Assembly (NCBI GenBank): GCA_035506295.1
Contig: DATJPR010000060.1
Span: 1 to 40,043 of the forward strand
Length of the DNA stretch: 40,043 nt
Source: DATJPR01 sp035506295
GTDB lineage: Bacteria; Bacteroidota; Ignavibacteria; UBA10030; UBA6906
Direction of reading: 5' to 3'
Shown: positions 1 to 8,648 of the stretch, piece by piece
Numbering within the stretch: the stretch's first letter is position 1
How the letters are laid out: every line of letters starts with the position of its first letter
The notes under the pieces: generated by a model
The model's input: only the letters and a program-made list of their open reading frames with translations
Databases searched by the model: none
Told to the model about the DNA's origin: nothing
Program-made: the position numbers and the translations under genes

Positions 1-2
1 GC

Positions 3-992
3 GAGGTCGGAACTGTGTTCTTCGGCGGCGGAACACCGTCCCTCCTGTCGCCGAAAACGTTCGAACGGATTCTTGCGGCGATCCACGCTCATTGGCGAAT
101 TGATCCCTCCGCGGAAATTACGGTCGAAACAAACCCCGGCACGGTCGACAAGGAGAAGCTCGCTGCGTATCGTTCGCTCGGCGTGAACAGACTGAGCATC
201 GGGATTCAATCGTTCGATCAGCGGGAGCTTGAGTTCCTGAGCCGGATCCACGACGCATCCCAGGCGATTCGCTGTTTCGAGGACGCCCGCGCAGTGGGGT
301 TCGATAATGTCAGCATCGACCTGATGTACTCGCTTCCCGGCCAGACCTTGGAGCAGTGGCGCCGATCGCTGACGCGGGGTCTGCGGCTCCAACCGGATCA
401 CCTCTCTTTGTATGGTCTTATTGTCGAGGAAGGGACACCGCTCTTTCGGCTCGTGGCGGAAGGGCGCGTAAACCCGAACGGGGCCGAGCCGGAGGCGGAT
501 CTCTATCAGATGACGATGCAGGAGATGAGCGCGGCGGGGTTCCACCACTATGAGGTGTCAAGCTACGCGCGGTCAGGGAAGGAGTGCCGCCACAATCTTG
601 CCTATTGGCATCATCTGGACTACGATGGGTTCGGTCCGTCGGCGCATTCCTTCGAACGACATTCCGGTCAGGGAGGCAGGAGATGGGGGAATATCGCGAA
701 CGTCTCTTCGTATATCCTCCGGATCTCGGAAAGGCGCAGGCCCATTGCCTTCGAAGAGCATCTCGAACCGCTTGCTCTCGCGCGCGAGGCGGTGTTCCTC
801 GGACTGCGGTCCGATGGCATTCATCCGAAACAATTGCAGGCGGAAACGGGATTCGACATCACTGCCGGTCAGCGGGCGGTCATCGATGGTCTGCTCGAGC
901 AAGGCCTTCTGGAGTCGGTGGATGATTGCTACCGCTTGACGGACAAGGGATATCTCCTCTGTGACGAGATCGCCTGCCGTCTCATGCCTTGA
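3..992 (+). CDS. hemW: HemW-like radical SAM protein, 5' end outside the window
   Basis: This is the C-terminal part of a HemW (formerly 'oxygen-independent coproporphyrinogen oxidase-like') protein, now regarded as a haem chaperone. The open frame runs back to the window edge, so the GTG at position 15 is an internal valine and not the start. The N-terminal CxxxCxxC iron-sulfur motif should lie upstream and cannot be seen. Visible family marks are the FFGGGTPSLL stretch, ETNPGT, the GIQSFD segment, the SLPGQT segment, and the late CRHNLAYW...GFGPSAHS region that separates HemW from true HemN. The C-terminal winged-helix-like HemN_C domain is complete and ends in a TGA. About 50-60 residues are missing compared with usual HemW length. 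Confidence 0.9.
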   Translation, partial: EVGTVFFGGGTPSLLSPKTFERILAAIHAHWRIDPSAEITVETNPGTVDKEKLAAYRSLGVNRLSIGIQSFDQRELEFLSRIHDASQAIRCFEDARAVGFDNVSIDLMYSLPGQTLEQWRRSLTRGLRLQPDHLSLYGLIVEEGTPLFRLVAEGRVNPNGAEPEADLYQMTMQEMSAAGFHHYEVSSYARSGKECRHNLAYWHHLDYDGFGPSAHSFERHSGQGGRRWGNIANVSSYILRISERRRPIAFEEHLEPLALAREAVFLGLRSDGIHPKQLQAETGFDITAGQRAVIDGLLEQGLLESVDDCYRLTDKGYLLCDEIACRLMP

Positions 993-1069
993 ACCTCAGG
1001 CTGATTTTCCCTATTCTCCGGTCGATTTCAAGCCCCCGTTGTTGAGGAAAGGACAATCCAGGGTCGCTC

Positions 1070-2203
1070 ATGAAGATCCTCGTTATCAACTGGCAGGACA
1101 TCCGTAATCCTCTCGGCGGAGGGGCTGAAGTCCATCTCCATCAGGTGTTCGCGAGGATTGCCGCGATGGGGCATGAAGTGACGGTCCTCTGCTCGATGTT
1201 TCCCGGCGCTTCGGCGGAGGAGACGATCGACGGTCTGGAGGTGGTCCGGCGGGGTGCACGCGGTGTGTTCAACTTTGTCGCGCCGGGGGGGTACCGCCGA
1301 TTGCGGCGGCAGCGCGCTTTCGATGTGGTTGTCGACGACATGAACAAGATTCCTTTCCTCGCTCAACGCTATGCCCGTGAGCCGGTCTGCGGCATCGTCC
1401 ATCACCTCTTCGGGTCAAGCGTATTTCGCGAAGCGAACCCCGCGACGGCAGCCTACGTCTCCGGAATGGAATGGCGCGCTCTCAAGCGTTATCGTCGCGA
1501 TGCCGTTCCGTTTATTGCAGTATCCCCGAGCACGATGAGCGATATGATGCGACGCGGTTACCCCCAGTCGCTCTTGACGCTGGTCTCGCTCGCTGTCGAC
1601 CATCAGCGTTTCCGCGTTTCACCGGGCGCGAAACATCCGACGCCCCTGATCGGGTATGTCGGCCGCATCAAGCGGTACAAGAGCATCGATCATATTGTCG
1701 ACGCCCTGCCGCCGGTCCTCCAATCCATTCCGAACGCGAAGCTCGTGATCGTCGGCGAAGGCGACGATCGCCCGCGGCTTGAGCGCATTGTCGATGCAAA
1801 AGGGCTTCGTGGATCAGTCGAGTTCACCGGATTTGTCGACGAGGAGCGAAAGGTGCAACTACTGCAGTCGATGTGGATGCTCGTCATGCCATCGTCCAAA
1901 GAAGGGTGGGGCCTGACAGTGACGGAGGCGAATGCCTGCGGCACTCCGGCGGTGGTCAGCGATGTGCCCGGACTCCGCGATGCAGTCGTTGACAAGGAGA
2001 CGGGAATGCTGTTCCCCTACGGTGACCGTACAGCCCTTGCTGCACGGATCATCAAACTTCTCGAGAGCGCGGAGTTGCGGGAGGCAATGGGGAAGCGGGC
2101 CGAAAGATTCTCGCAACAGTTCTCGTGGGACAACGCCGCGCATCAGACCCTCGACGTGCTCGAACGCACTATCGGTCAATTCAGCGAGCACAAAACCGCT
2201 TAG
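1070..2203 (+). CDS. GT4-family glycosyltransferase
   Basis: This is a retaining GT-B glycosyltransferase of family GT4, acting on an unknown sugar donor and acceptor in the cytoplasm. The N-terminal domain opens with MKILVINWQD and a glycine-rich loop (NPLGGGAEVH) typical of the acceptor-side Rossmann fold. The C-terminal domain carries GYVGRIKRYKSID and the EX7E pair, E278 and E286, in the EGWGLTVTE segment, followed by NACGTPAV. The length of 377 residues is normal. The ATG at 1070 lies 77 bp after hemW, with a purine-rich GAGGAAAGG about 18 bp upstream, rather far for a ribosome binding site. The gene converges on the LOG-family gene and overlaps its end by 4 bp. A role in surface polysaccharide or glycolipid synthesis is inference. 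Confidence 0.88.
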   Translation: MKILVINWQDIRNPLGGGAEVHLHQVFARIAAMGHEVTVLCSMFPGASAEETIDGLEVVRRGARGVFNFVAPGGYRRLRRQRAFDVVVDDMNKIPFLAQRYAREPVCGIVHHLFGSSVFREANPATAAYVSGMEWRALKRYRRDAVPFIAVSPSTMSDMMRRGYPQSLLTLVSLAVDHQRFRVSPGAKHPTPLIGYVGRIKRYKSIDHIVDALPPVLQSIPNAKLVIVGEGDDRPRLERIVDAKGLRGSVEFTGFVDEERKVQLLQSMWMLVMPSSKEGWGLTVTEANACGTPAVVSDVPGLRDAVVDKETGMLFPYGDRTALAARIIKLLESAELREAMGKRAERFSQQFSWDNAAHQTLDVLERTIGQFSEHKTA

Positions 2204-2718
2204 CGAAGAAGAGAGACCACCTCCCCGACTGTTTTCGCTTTCTTGACATATCGCGTGCACCGCTCGAGCCCTTCCCAAGCCAGCTCCTCGTTCAAGGTGT
2301 CCACGACGCCGTCCCAGAACGGCCCCAGAATGACGATCGGTTTTTCCTTCATCAGGCCCTTGTTGATCAGCTCCCACGCCATGGAGAGCTCCAGCAAGGT
2401 TCCCGTTCCTCCCTTCAGGACGACATACGCATCGCCCAGCTCCATCAGTTTCATGGCCCGATCGATGAGCGACTCCTCCTGGACAACCTGATCGATCCAG
2501 GGATTCTGGGATCTTGGTCCCAGGGCAGTGAATGTCACGCCGATGGTCGTCCCACCGGCTTCCCTGGCCCCGCGCGCTGATGCTTCCATGACCCCGGCGA
2601 ATCCGCCGTTGCAGACCGTGATTCCCTCGTGCGCAAGCGCCGCTCCGAGATCGTAGGCCAGCGTGTATTCGCTCTCCCCCTGCTTTGGCCGTGAGCTCCC
2701 GAATATGGTGACAACCAT
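2200..2718 (-). CDS. LOG-family (lysine decarboxylase-like fold) protein
   Basis: This 172-residue Rossmann-fold protein belongs to the LOG / TIGR00725-TIGR00730 group, whose characterised members hydrolyse nucleoside-5'-monophosphates (cytokinin-riboside-monophosphate phosphoribohydrolases). It opens with VTIFGSSRP, has the NGGFAGVMEA glycine-rich segment, and contains GGTGTLLEL where LOG enzymes usually have PGGxGTxxE; here a lysine replaces the proline. The ATG at 2718 is preceded by AGGAAAG and sits 8 bp after the receptor gene, so it is probably the last gene of the ispE-receptor unit. The true substrate is unknown; some bacterial members may act in nucleotide salvage. Confidence 0.8.
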   Translation of the reverse strand: MVVTIFGSSRPKQGESEYTLAYDLGAALAHEGITVCNGGFAGVMEASARGAREAGGTTIGVTFTALGPRSQNPWIDQVVQEESLIDRAMKLMELGDAYVVLKGGTGTLLELSMAWELINKGLMKEKPIVILGPFWDGVVDTLNEELAWEGLERCTRYVKKAKTVGEVVSLLR

Positions 2719-2726
2719 GGTCTTTC

Positions 2727-4754
2727 CTAGTTCCAGAAATCCCAGCTCAGCCCGAACCGCAGCACGCGATCGAGACCGGGATATTTCGGTGAGGCGAAGT
2801 AGTAAATGCCGGGAAGATTTTCCCAGATGAAATGGATCTGCGCATCGGCGAGATGCGCCAGGAGAACGAAATCGATGGATGCCGCTCTGCCCAGAGGGAG
2901 GCCGGTGTTCGGCACGAAGGTGAGTACTTGCGGGTTGAAGATCTCGCCGTTATAGCCGGTCCGGTACCATCCGCGAAATCCCACCTTTAAGTCGAGGTTT
3001 CCTTTGAAGAGCTGTTCACGGAAATACCCGCCGCCGGATATCCGCAGTGGTGGGAGGTCCTCTGACGCGGTTCCGCCGCTCCGGGAAAGAAAGAACATCC
3101 CGTCGCCTTCAAACAATAATTCCCAGACCCGCCACGAAAAGCCTATCGCGATATCGGTCAGGTTCTCGTGGTCTCCCTGGACAAACCGCAAGCGGGGAAA
3201 CACGAACGGCGTATCGATCGCCGAGACGAAAATAGGACCGGTGATGGCCCTGTGGGTGAGCGTGACCCTTGCAAAATTCTCGCGGTCCTTCCGCCACTCC
3301 ACCCCGGCTTCGTAGACCATGTGGTGCTCGGGGATGAGCGTCGGATCGCCGTGCGCGGTACTGTCGTTCCAGTACAATTCCGTGAATGTCGGAACCCGGT
3401 ACGATGAAGAGAGCCCCGCGAACACGGCAACAGACGGAAGAACGGAGAGCCGGGCATCTGCCCCGACGCCGAGCCGCGCCTTCGAGAGGGTCTCCTGCAT
3501 CCGGGCGTACGCGGCGAGATCGAGGTCTTCCGCCAGGGTGATTTCATTCTTGATCCACGCCGCCGAGAGGATGGTGCGTTGCCTTCCAATCGTCGGGCTC
3601 CCTTCCACCTGTCGTTGTTCCGTCATCGCTCCTGCCAGCCATGATCCCACCGGCGTCGTGAGCGTTTGTGTGATCTGGATGCCCGCCCATGAGGATCGTT
3701 GATCCTGCTGGACGAACAATCCGTTGGGATCCGGACGGTTTTCCTCGTCCCGGTACTCGCGCAGATTGCCCGAGTAATAACCGGTGAGCGTGGTGACGTC
3801 GGTACTATCCGGAAGAAATGTCCCAACGGCCGTCAGATCGACATCGTGCCGGGTGATCTTCTCGTAGGAATCGGTGTTGGCGACCGCCACCGCTTCGGCA
3901 AGAGAGGCGAACGAAAACGTCTGCATATCGACGCCGCCGTTGAGGTCGGTGTTCGTCGACGTGTAGTAATCGGAGAGAAGGACGGAGAGGTTCGGCGTCA
4001 GTGCGTAGCGGATCTTTCCGCGAATCTGCCATGCTTCGTCCGCCTCGTTCGAGTACCGGCCATCGGTCCCCTGGAAATGGAAGCCGGCGGTGACGTTCAT
4101 GTGCCTGCTCACATTCTGCGCGAACGAGCCGTCCGTCTGGGCGTACCCGTAGGAGCTCTCCGAATACAAAAGACGCGTGAAGGGACGGTTGCTGTTGTAC
4201 GTGCGGGTCACCAGGTTGATCGCCGCGCCCGTGCTGTTCAGTCCATAGAGAAACGCCCTGGGGCCGGTGATCACCTCCAGCCGTTCAAGGTTTTCCTCCG
4301 TCATCAGCTCGAGATTGTAGATCCCGGACGCGGGGTCCGCAAGCGTCCTCCCGTTCGAGAGCACGCCGATGGAACGCCAATCGATGCCGTCGATCGTGGC
4401 CGAGGTGTATTGCCCGATCTGCACCTGGTCCTGGAGAAGGAAGCCCGGCATCGTCCCTACGAGCCGGGTGAGGGTCGATGGGTCCTGCCAGCGCATATCT
4501 TCTCTCGACATCACGAGTGCCGTATCGAACATGTTGTCCATGGAACCCGGGTCCGGCGGGAGATAGAAGCGGAAGCGGAGGGAATCGCTTTCGACTTTCG
4601 TCGAGTCCGGTGGTCGCGGCTTTCCCAGCCGATCCGATTTTCGTTCCTGGGCGGGAGCAGGGAGCGAGAGGACGGCGAGGAGCAAACAGATCGCAATGTC
4701 GGGAGACAGGCGACGGGCGCCCGAACGTATCGTGCTCAGGGTTCGTCCTCGCAT
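2727..4754 (-). CDS. TonB-dependent-receptor-like outer membrane protein
   Basis: This 675-residue secreted protein has an N-terminal signal peptide (hydrophobic core about residues 19-33, then PAPAQ) and a plug domain. The plug is marked by the segment LERLEVITGPRAFLYG and then TGAAINLVTR, a variant of the usual ERIEVLRGP...GGxINIxTK. The rest is rich in alternating aromatic beta-strands and ends in LRFGLSWDFWN, as expected for an outer-membrane barrel. No N-terminal carboxypeptidase-regulatory-like domain, often present in Bacteroidetes receptors, and no obvious TonB box were seen. The ATG overlaps the 3' end of ispE by 19 bp on the same strand. The ligand is not predictable; import of a metal chelate or small organic molecule is the generic role. 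Confidence 0.78.
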   Translation of the reverse strand: MRGRTLSTIRSGARRLSPDIAICLLLAVLSLPAPAQERKSDRLGKPRPPDSTKVESDSLRFRFYLPPDPGSMDNMFDTALVMSREDMRWQDPSTLTRLVGTMPGFLLQDQVQIGQYTSATIDGIDWRSIGVLSNGRTLADPASGIYNLELMTEENLERLEVITGPRAFLYGLNSTGAAINLVTRTYNSNRPFTRLLYSESSYGYAQTDGSFAQNVSRHMNVTAGFHFQGTDGRYSNEADEAWQIRGKIRYALTPNLSVLLSDYYTSTNTDLNGGVDMQTFSFASLAEAVAVANTDSYEKITRHDVDLTAVGTFLPDSTDVTTLTGYYSGNLREYRDEENRPDPNGLFVQQDQRSSWAGIQITQTLTTPVGSWLAGAMTEQRQVEGSPTIGRQRTILSAAWIKNEITLAEDLDLAAYARMQETLSKARLGVGADARLSVLPSVAVFAGLSSSYRVPTFTELYWNDSTAHGDPTLIPEHHMVYEAGVEWRKDRENFARVTLTHRAITGPIFVSAIDTPFVFPRLRFVQGDHENLTDIAIGFSWRVWELLFEGDGMFFLSRSGGTASEDLPPLRISGGGYFREQLFKGNLDLKVGFRGWYRTGYNGEIFNPQVLTFVPNTGLPLGRAASIDFVLLAHLADAQIHFIWENLPGIYYFASPKYPGLDRVLRFGLSWDFWN

Positions 4755-5611
4755 TGGTGTGGGGGAGAGAACAATGGCGGCGTGATCGAGACCATGAAGC
4801 CGCGTTGCCGAAATCGCTCGGCGAGCGCCTGAGCGGATTCCGCCTCATCGAAGAGGCCGTAGACCGTCGAGCCGCTTCCGGACATCAACGCAAAAGATGC
4901 TCCTGCATCGAACAGGTCATGCTTCAACGCTCCGACAGCCGGGAATTCCCTGAACACGGGCTCTTCGAAGTCGTTCCGGATCGACGTGATGAGCCTCGAA
5001 GTCGAATGAAGGTTCGCGAGAAGAGCTTCTTTCAGGTGACGCGTTGGTCCCTCGTTCCGCACCTCGATTTGGCTGTATGCCCACTGTGTTGATACATGGA
5101 TTCCGGGGTTGACGACCAGAATCGTCGACGGCAGCGCGAGCGGGAAGTACTCCAGGATCTCGCCGCGTCCTCCAGCCTCCGCAGAACCTTCCTTGAGAAA
5201 ATACGGGACGTCCGAGCCAAGGCGAAGAGCAAGGGCTGCCATAGCCCGTTCGTCGATGGGCAACTCCCAGAGCTTTGCGAGGGCAAGTAATGTTGCGGCC
5301 GCATCACTGCTCCCGCCTCCAAGGCCGGCTCCTACGGGGATATTCTTCTCCAACACTATGGCGGCACCCTTCCTCACACCGAACTGTTCACGCAGAAGCG
5401 TGGCCGCCCGGTAGCACAGATTCCGCTCATCAGCCGGGATGGCATCGGAAGATGTCCGGAGCTCCACGTTGTCGCGAACTTCAAACGTAAGCCGATCGAA
5501 AAGGTCGATCCGGTGGAAGACGGTTTCGATATCGTGATACCCGTCCCCCCGGCGACGGACGACGAAAAGCCCGAGGTTGATCTTGGCGTATGCTCGCGAA
5601 TGCAGGGGCAT
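4736..5611 (-). CDS. ispE: 4-diphosphocytidyl-2-C-methyl-D-erythritol kinase
   Basis: IspE phosphorylates CDP-methylerythritol with ATP in the non-mevalonate (MEP) isoprenoid pathway. The protein is a GHMP kinase of 291 residues, normal for the family. It shows the substrate-side AYAKINLGL with K10, the glycine-rich ATP loop PVGAGLGGGSSDAAA at about 92-106, and the catalytic aspartate D134 in LGSDVPYF. A C-terminal GHMP motif, MSGSGSTVYGLF, is also present. The start is the ATG at 5611. A TATATT box at 5641-5636 on the minus strand could be its -10, but I see no good -35 match. It is transcribed divergently from kdsA and overlaps the downstream receptor gene. Confidence 0.95.
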   Translation of the reverse strand: MPLHSRAYAKINLGLFVVRRRGDGYHDIETVFHRIDLFDRLTFEVRDNVELRTSSDAIPADERNLCYRAATLLREQFGVRKGAAIVLEKNIPVGAGLGGGSSDAAATLLALAKLWELPIDERAMAALALRLGSDVPYFLKEGSAEAGGRGEILEYFPLALPSTILVVNPGIHVSTQWAYSQIEVRNEGPTRHLKEALLANLHSTSRLITSIRNDFEEPVFREFPAVGALKHDLFDAGASFALMSGSGSTVYGLFDEAESAQALAERFRQRGFMVSITPPLFSPPHQCEDEP

Positions 5612-5682
5612 CAGGGAAGAGGCGAAGTTCGCCGTAATATAGCCGAAACGAGCGTGAAGAAAAAGCGTCTGCAGTCGATTCT

Positions 5683-5711
5683 TTGACTGTCTTCCTTGAT
5701 TTTCGTATCAT
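5683..5711 (+). promoter_or_regulatory. sigma-70 type promoter of the kdsA-lptB operon
   Basis: TTGACT at 5683-5688 and TATCAT at 5706-5711 are separated by exactly 17 bp. Transcription would start near 5718, giving a leader of roughly 55 nt before the kdsA ATG. It is the only good match in the ispE-kdsA divergent interval (5612-5774). The call rests on sequence match alone. Confidence 0.65.
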
Positions 5712-5774
5712 GCAACGCAATGAGAGAGCACCGCAACGCCATCCTTCGTCCCTGGTAGAACCACGAACCCGCCG

Positions 5775-6617
5775 ATGAACCCAGTGATCATACGCAATCA
5801 CCCGATTGGCGGAGGACACCCCCTGGTTGTGTTTGCCGGCCCCTGTGTTGTTGAAGGCAGAGAGATCACCCTGCGCACCGCCGATGCGATTTCGCGGATT
5901 GCAGGGCGCCTCAAATTTCCCCTTGTCTTCAAGTCATCCTACAAAAAGGCGAACCGCACGAGCGGCAGCTCCTTTAGCGGACTGGACATGGAGGAGGCGC
6001 TGTCGATCCTGCGCGAAGTTCGAGAAAAGTTTGATCTTCCCATCGTCACCGATATTCACACGGAAGCTGAGGCGGCCACGGTCGCCGATGTCGTTGATGT
6101 TTTGCAGATCCCAGCATTCCTCTGCCGCCAGACGGACCTCCTTCGCGCTGCAGGCCGCACGGGTCGGGTCGTGAATGTGAAGAAGGGGCAATTCCTTGCT
6201 CCCGAGGATATGCTTCACGCAGCGGAGAAGATTCACGACACGGGGAACATGAAGGTGCTCTTCACGGAACGGGGAACGACCTTCGGTTACCACAACCTGG
6301 TCGTTGACATGCGCGGCCTCGCAGTCATGCGTGGCCTCGGGTGTCCGGTGATCCTCGATGCCACGCATTCCGTGCAGCTTCCCGGCGGGGATCAGGATGG
6401 AAAGAAGAGCGGGGGACAGCCGCAATTCATCTTCCCGATCGCGCGTGCCGGAGTAGCCGCAGGCATCGATGGGCTCTTCCTGGAAGTGCACCCCGATCCG
6501 CCGCACGCACTCAGCGACGCCGCCAGTCAGCTTCCGCTCGGCATGCTGGAATCCCTGCTTCAGCAAGTCCGGGCGATCGATGACGCCGTGCGGACGTCAG
6601 GGGTGCAGCAGCCGTGA
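5775..6617 (+). CDS. kdsA: 3-deoxy-8-phosphooctulonate (KDO-8-P) synthase, metal-dependent class
   Basis: KdsA condenses arabinose-5-phosphate with phosphoenolpyruvate to give KDO-8-phosphate, the committed step of KDO synthesis for LPS. The 280-residue TIM-barrel protein has FAGPCVVEG near the N-terminus, KSSYKKANRTS, the NVKKGQFLAPEDM segment, TERGTTFGYHNLVVDMR and DATHSVQLPGG. The four metal ligands known from the Aquifex enzyme are present at identical spacing: C24, H198, E237 (two residues further on) and D248. The cysteine replaces the asparagine of the E. coli metal-free class, so this is the metal-dependent class. It is the first gene of the LPS operon, and its TGA overlaps the GTG of kdsC. 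Confidence 0.96.
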   Translation: MNPVIIRNHPIGGGHPLVVFAGPCVVEGREITLRTADAISRIAGRLKFPLVFKSSYKKANRTSGSSFSGLDMEEALSILREVREKFDLPIVTDIHTEAEAATVADVVDVLQIPAFLCRQTDLLRAAGRTGRVVNVKKGQFLAPEDMLHAAEKIHDTGNMKVLFTERGTTFGYHNLVVDMRGLAVMRGLGCPVILDATHSVQLPGGDQDGKKSGGQPQFIFPIARAGVAAGIDGLFLEVHPDPPHALSDAASQLPLGMLESLLQQVRAIDDAVRTSGVQQP

Positions 6618-7135
6618 ATTCCAGAACCAGGAAATCGCCGCTTGCCCGGCGTGCAGCGAAAATCCGGTGCCTTCTCCTCGATGTCGACGGCGTCATGACC
6701 GACGGCGGACTGTACTACTCGGCGCGCGGACAGGAGATGAAGCGCTTCAATGCGCAGGACGGGTATGGGATTGTTCGCGCGCGCGAGGCGGGGCTCGTCG
6801 TGTGCATCATCAGCGGCAGAAGCACCCCCATTATCGATGCGCGGGCGAAAATCCTGAAAATCAAAGATGTGTATCAGGGGGCGGACGACAAGGTCGCCGC
6901 GATGCGGAAGATCCAGAAGAAATACGGCCATGCGGATGAGGAATTTGCCTACATCGCGGATGACCTTTTCGATCTTCCGCTGCTCCAGGTGGTGGGGTTG
7001 TCCGCGGCCCCCTGCAATGCGCGGCCGGAAGTTCGGCGCGCCGTGGATCTGGTGACTCGGGTTCCCGGCGGCGAAGGCGCCGTGCGGGAGTTCATCGATT
7101 TCATCCTTGACCATCGGGCAACGAATGGACGATAA
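6614..7135 (+). CDS. kdsC: KDO-8-phosphate phosphatase (HAD family)
   Basis: KdsC removes the phosphate from KDO-8-P to release KDO. It is a 173-residue capless HAD phosphatase with the nucleophile pair D23 and D25 in LLDVDGVMTDG, the ISGRS motif II around 66-70, lysine K93 (DDKVAAM) and the acidic motif DDLFDLP starting at D116. The residue before the acidic pair is alanine where KdsC usually has glycine. The GTG start at 6614 overlaps the kdsA stop by 4 bp (GTGA), indicating translational coupling. Neighbouring kdsA and kdsD make the assignment much safer than the motif alone. Confidence 0.93.
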   Translation: MNSRTRKSPLARRAAKIRCLLLDVDGVMTDGGLYYSARGQEMKRFNAQDGYGIVRAREAGLVVCIISGRSTPIIDARAKILKIKDVYQGADDKVAAMRKIQKKYGHADEEFAYIADDLFDLPLLQVVGLSAAPCNARPEVRRAVDLVTRVPGGEGAVREFIDFILDHRATNGR

Positions 7136-8114
7136 CGCTCAGGCAATCGAGGTCGGCAAAAGGACCGTTCGGATCGAGGCCGCGTCGGTAGAGGCGCTGG
7201 AAGGAAGGATCGGCGGAGAGTTTGCCACGGCGGTGAATGTGCTCGCCCGTTGTTCGGGCAGGGTGATTGTCGCCGGAGTCGGGAAATCAGGGATCATCGG
7301 AAGAAAGATTGTCGCGACCCTGAACTCGACGGGGACGCCGTCGGTATTTCTTCACCCTGCGGATGCGATGCACGGTGATCTCGGTCTCGTCAGAAAAGAC
7401 GACGTCGTCATTTGTATTTCAAAGAGCGGCACGACGGCCGAGTTCAATACGTTGTTGCCCGTCTTCAAGAACCTCGGAGTTCCCGTGATCGCGATCGTCG
7501 GCAACCTTGCCTCCACGCTGGCGCGCGAGGCGACGGTGGCGATCGATGCGGCCGTCGACGAAGAAGCCTGCCCCCACGATCTCGCGCCGACATCGTCGAC
7601 CACCGCGACGCTCGTCCTCGGGGATGCGCTGGCGATTGCGCTTCTGGAACGGCGAAAGTTCACCCAGGAACAATTCGCGCAATACCACCCGGGCGGGGCC
7701 ATCGGCAAGCGGCTTCTCCTCAAGGTCGACGAGCTGATGGTGCGTGGCGATGCCGTGCCCAGGGTCAGGCGCAGCGTGCCCCTCGCGGAAGCGATTGTCG
7801 AAATCAGCACCCGCCGGCTCGGATGCACGTGCGTCGTCCGTGAGGACGGAACCCTCGAAGGCATCATCACGGACGGCGATCTCCGCCGGCTTCTGCATCG
7901 CATCCATGATATCACCTCGGTCACCGCAGGGGATGCGATGACACAACATCCCAAGACGATCAAGCCCGGCACGCTCGCGGTGCAGGCCCTCGAGCACATG
8001 GAGGAATTTTCCATCACCCAGATGATCGTCGTCGGGGACGATAATCTGCCCGTCGGCGTCGTGCACCTTCACGATCTCGTGAAGGCGGGTCTCCGGAGCG
8101 ATGATGCGCCATGA
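7125..8114 (+). CDS. kdsD: D-arabinose-5-phosphate isomerase (KdsD/KpsF/GutQ family)
   Basis: KdsD converts ribulose-5-phosphate to arabinose-5-phosphate, the sugar substrate of KdsA. The N-terminal SIS domain (about 40-175) contains VAGVGKSGIIGRKI, the segment TPSVFLHPADAMHGDLG and ICISKSGTTAE. Two CBS domains follow (about 205-329), with GIITDGDLRRLL and GVVHLHDLVKAG. I chose the ATG at 7125 (329 residues, like the 328 of E. coli KdsD). A longer frame opens at a TTG at 7107, but that would add six residues without homology and lengthen the kdsC overlap. With the ATG the overlap with kdsC is 11 bp. Its stop overlaps the lptC ATG (ATGA). Confidence 0.95.
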   Translation: MDDNAQAIEVGKRTVRIEAASVEALEGRIGGEFATAVNVLARCSGRVIVAGVGKSGIIGRKIVATLNSTGTPSVFLHPADAMHGDLGLVRKDDVVICISKSGTTAEFNTLLPVFKNLGVPVIAIVGNLASTLAREATVAIDAAVDEEACPHDLAPTSSTTATLVLGDALAIALLERRKFTQEQFAQYHPGGAIGKRLLLKVDELMVRGDAVPRVRRSVPLAEAIVEISTRRLGCTCVVREDGTLEGIITDGDLRRLLHRIHDITSVTAGDAMTQHPKTIKPGTLAVQALEHMEEFSITQMIVVGDDNLPVGVVHLHDLVKAGLRSDDAP

Positions 8115-8641
8115 GGTGCGCCCTCATCGTCCTTTTCCTTTCCTTCCTCCTCGTCTCCTGCGAGGAGCGGCTCCGACCGTCCTTCGTCAACGTGCAACAC
8201 GAAATCCCGTCGCAGGAAAGCTGGCGCAGCCGCGTGATCTTTTCCGATTCATCCCAGGTGAAGGCCATCTTGTGGGCAGGGCACATCGCGGTGTATGCGA
8301 CGGGCCATTTCACCCAACTCGATGACAGCGTGCACGTGGACTTCTACAATACGCTCGGAGAACACACCTCGACGCTCACGGCGCGTCGCGGACGGGTCGA
8401 CGATGCCACCAACAATTTTGAAGCGCATGAGAACGTGGTGGTGGTCTCCGACAGCGGAACGACCCTCCGGACCGAGCGGCTTTACTGGACCAACGCCGAT
8501 CGCACGATCCACACCGATGCGTTCGTCGACATCACTTCGCCGACGGAACACATCAGCGGGACGGGCATGGTGAGCGACGAGGCCCTGAAGAACTACAAGA
8601 TCTTCAAGGTCAGCGGGAAATCCGTCGCGAAGGACCTCTAG
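8111..8641 (+). CDS. lptC: LptC-like LPS export protein, predicted lipoprotein
   Basis: LptC receives LPS from the inner-membrane LptBFG transporter and passes it to the periplasmic bridge. The protein has 176 residues. Its N-terminus is a lipoprotein signal, MRCALIVLFLSFLLVSC, with lipobox LVSC and acylated Cys17, instead of the uncleaved transmembrane helix of E. coli LptC. The rest consists of short repeating beta-strands (HVDFYNTLGEHTSTLTARRG, then NFEAHENVVVVSDSGTTLRTE, then the HISGTGMVSD segment), the OstA-like fold of the LptC/DUF1239 family. It overlaps kdsD by 4 bp and lies 7 bp before the OstA-like gene. Position between kdsD and lptB supports the call. Confidence 0.85.
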   Translation: MRCALIVLFLSFLLVSCEERLRPSFVNVQHEIPSQESWRSRVIFSDSSQVKAILWAGHIAVYATGHFTQLDDSVHVDFYNTLGEHTSTLTARRGRVDDATNNFEAHENVVVVSDSGTTLRTERLYWTNADRTIHTDAFVDITSPTEHISGTGMVSDEALKNYKIFKVSGKSVAKDL

Positions 8642-8648
8642 GACGCGC

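Noticed and set aside
1051..1060. GGACAATCCA shortly before the glycosyltransferase start, repeated at 19103-19112 before the RNase E/G start
   Set aside because: A shared 10-mer between two of about 30 gene starts is not far from chance expectation, and distances to the ATG differ (9 versus 6 bases).
3699..4832. Long open frame (377 codons) on the plus strand opposite the receptor gene
   Set aside because: It lies fully antisense to a gene with a signal peptide and plug motifs, and its Arg/Gly/Val-rich translation shows no family feature. High-GC codon bias explains such frames.
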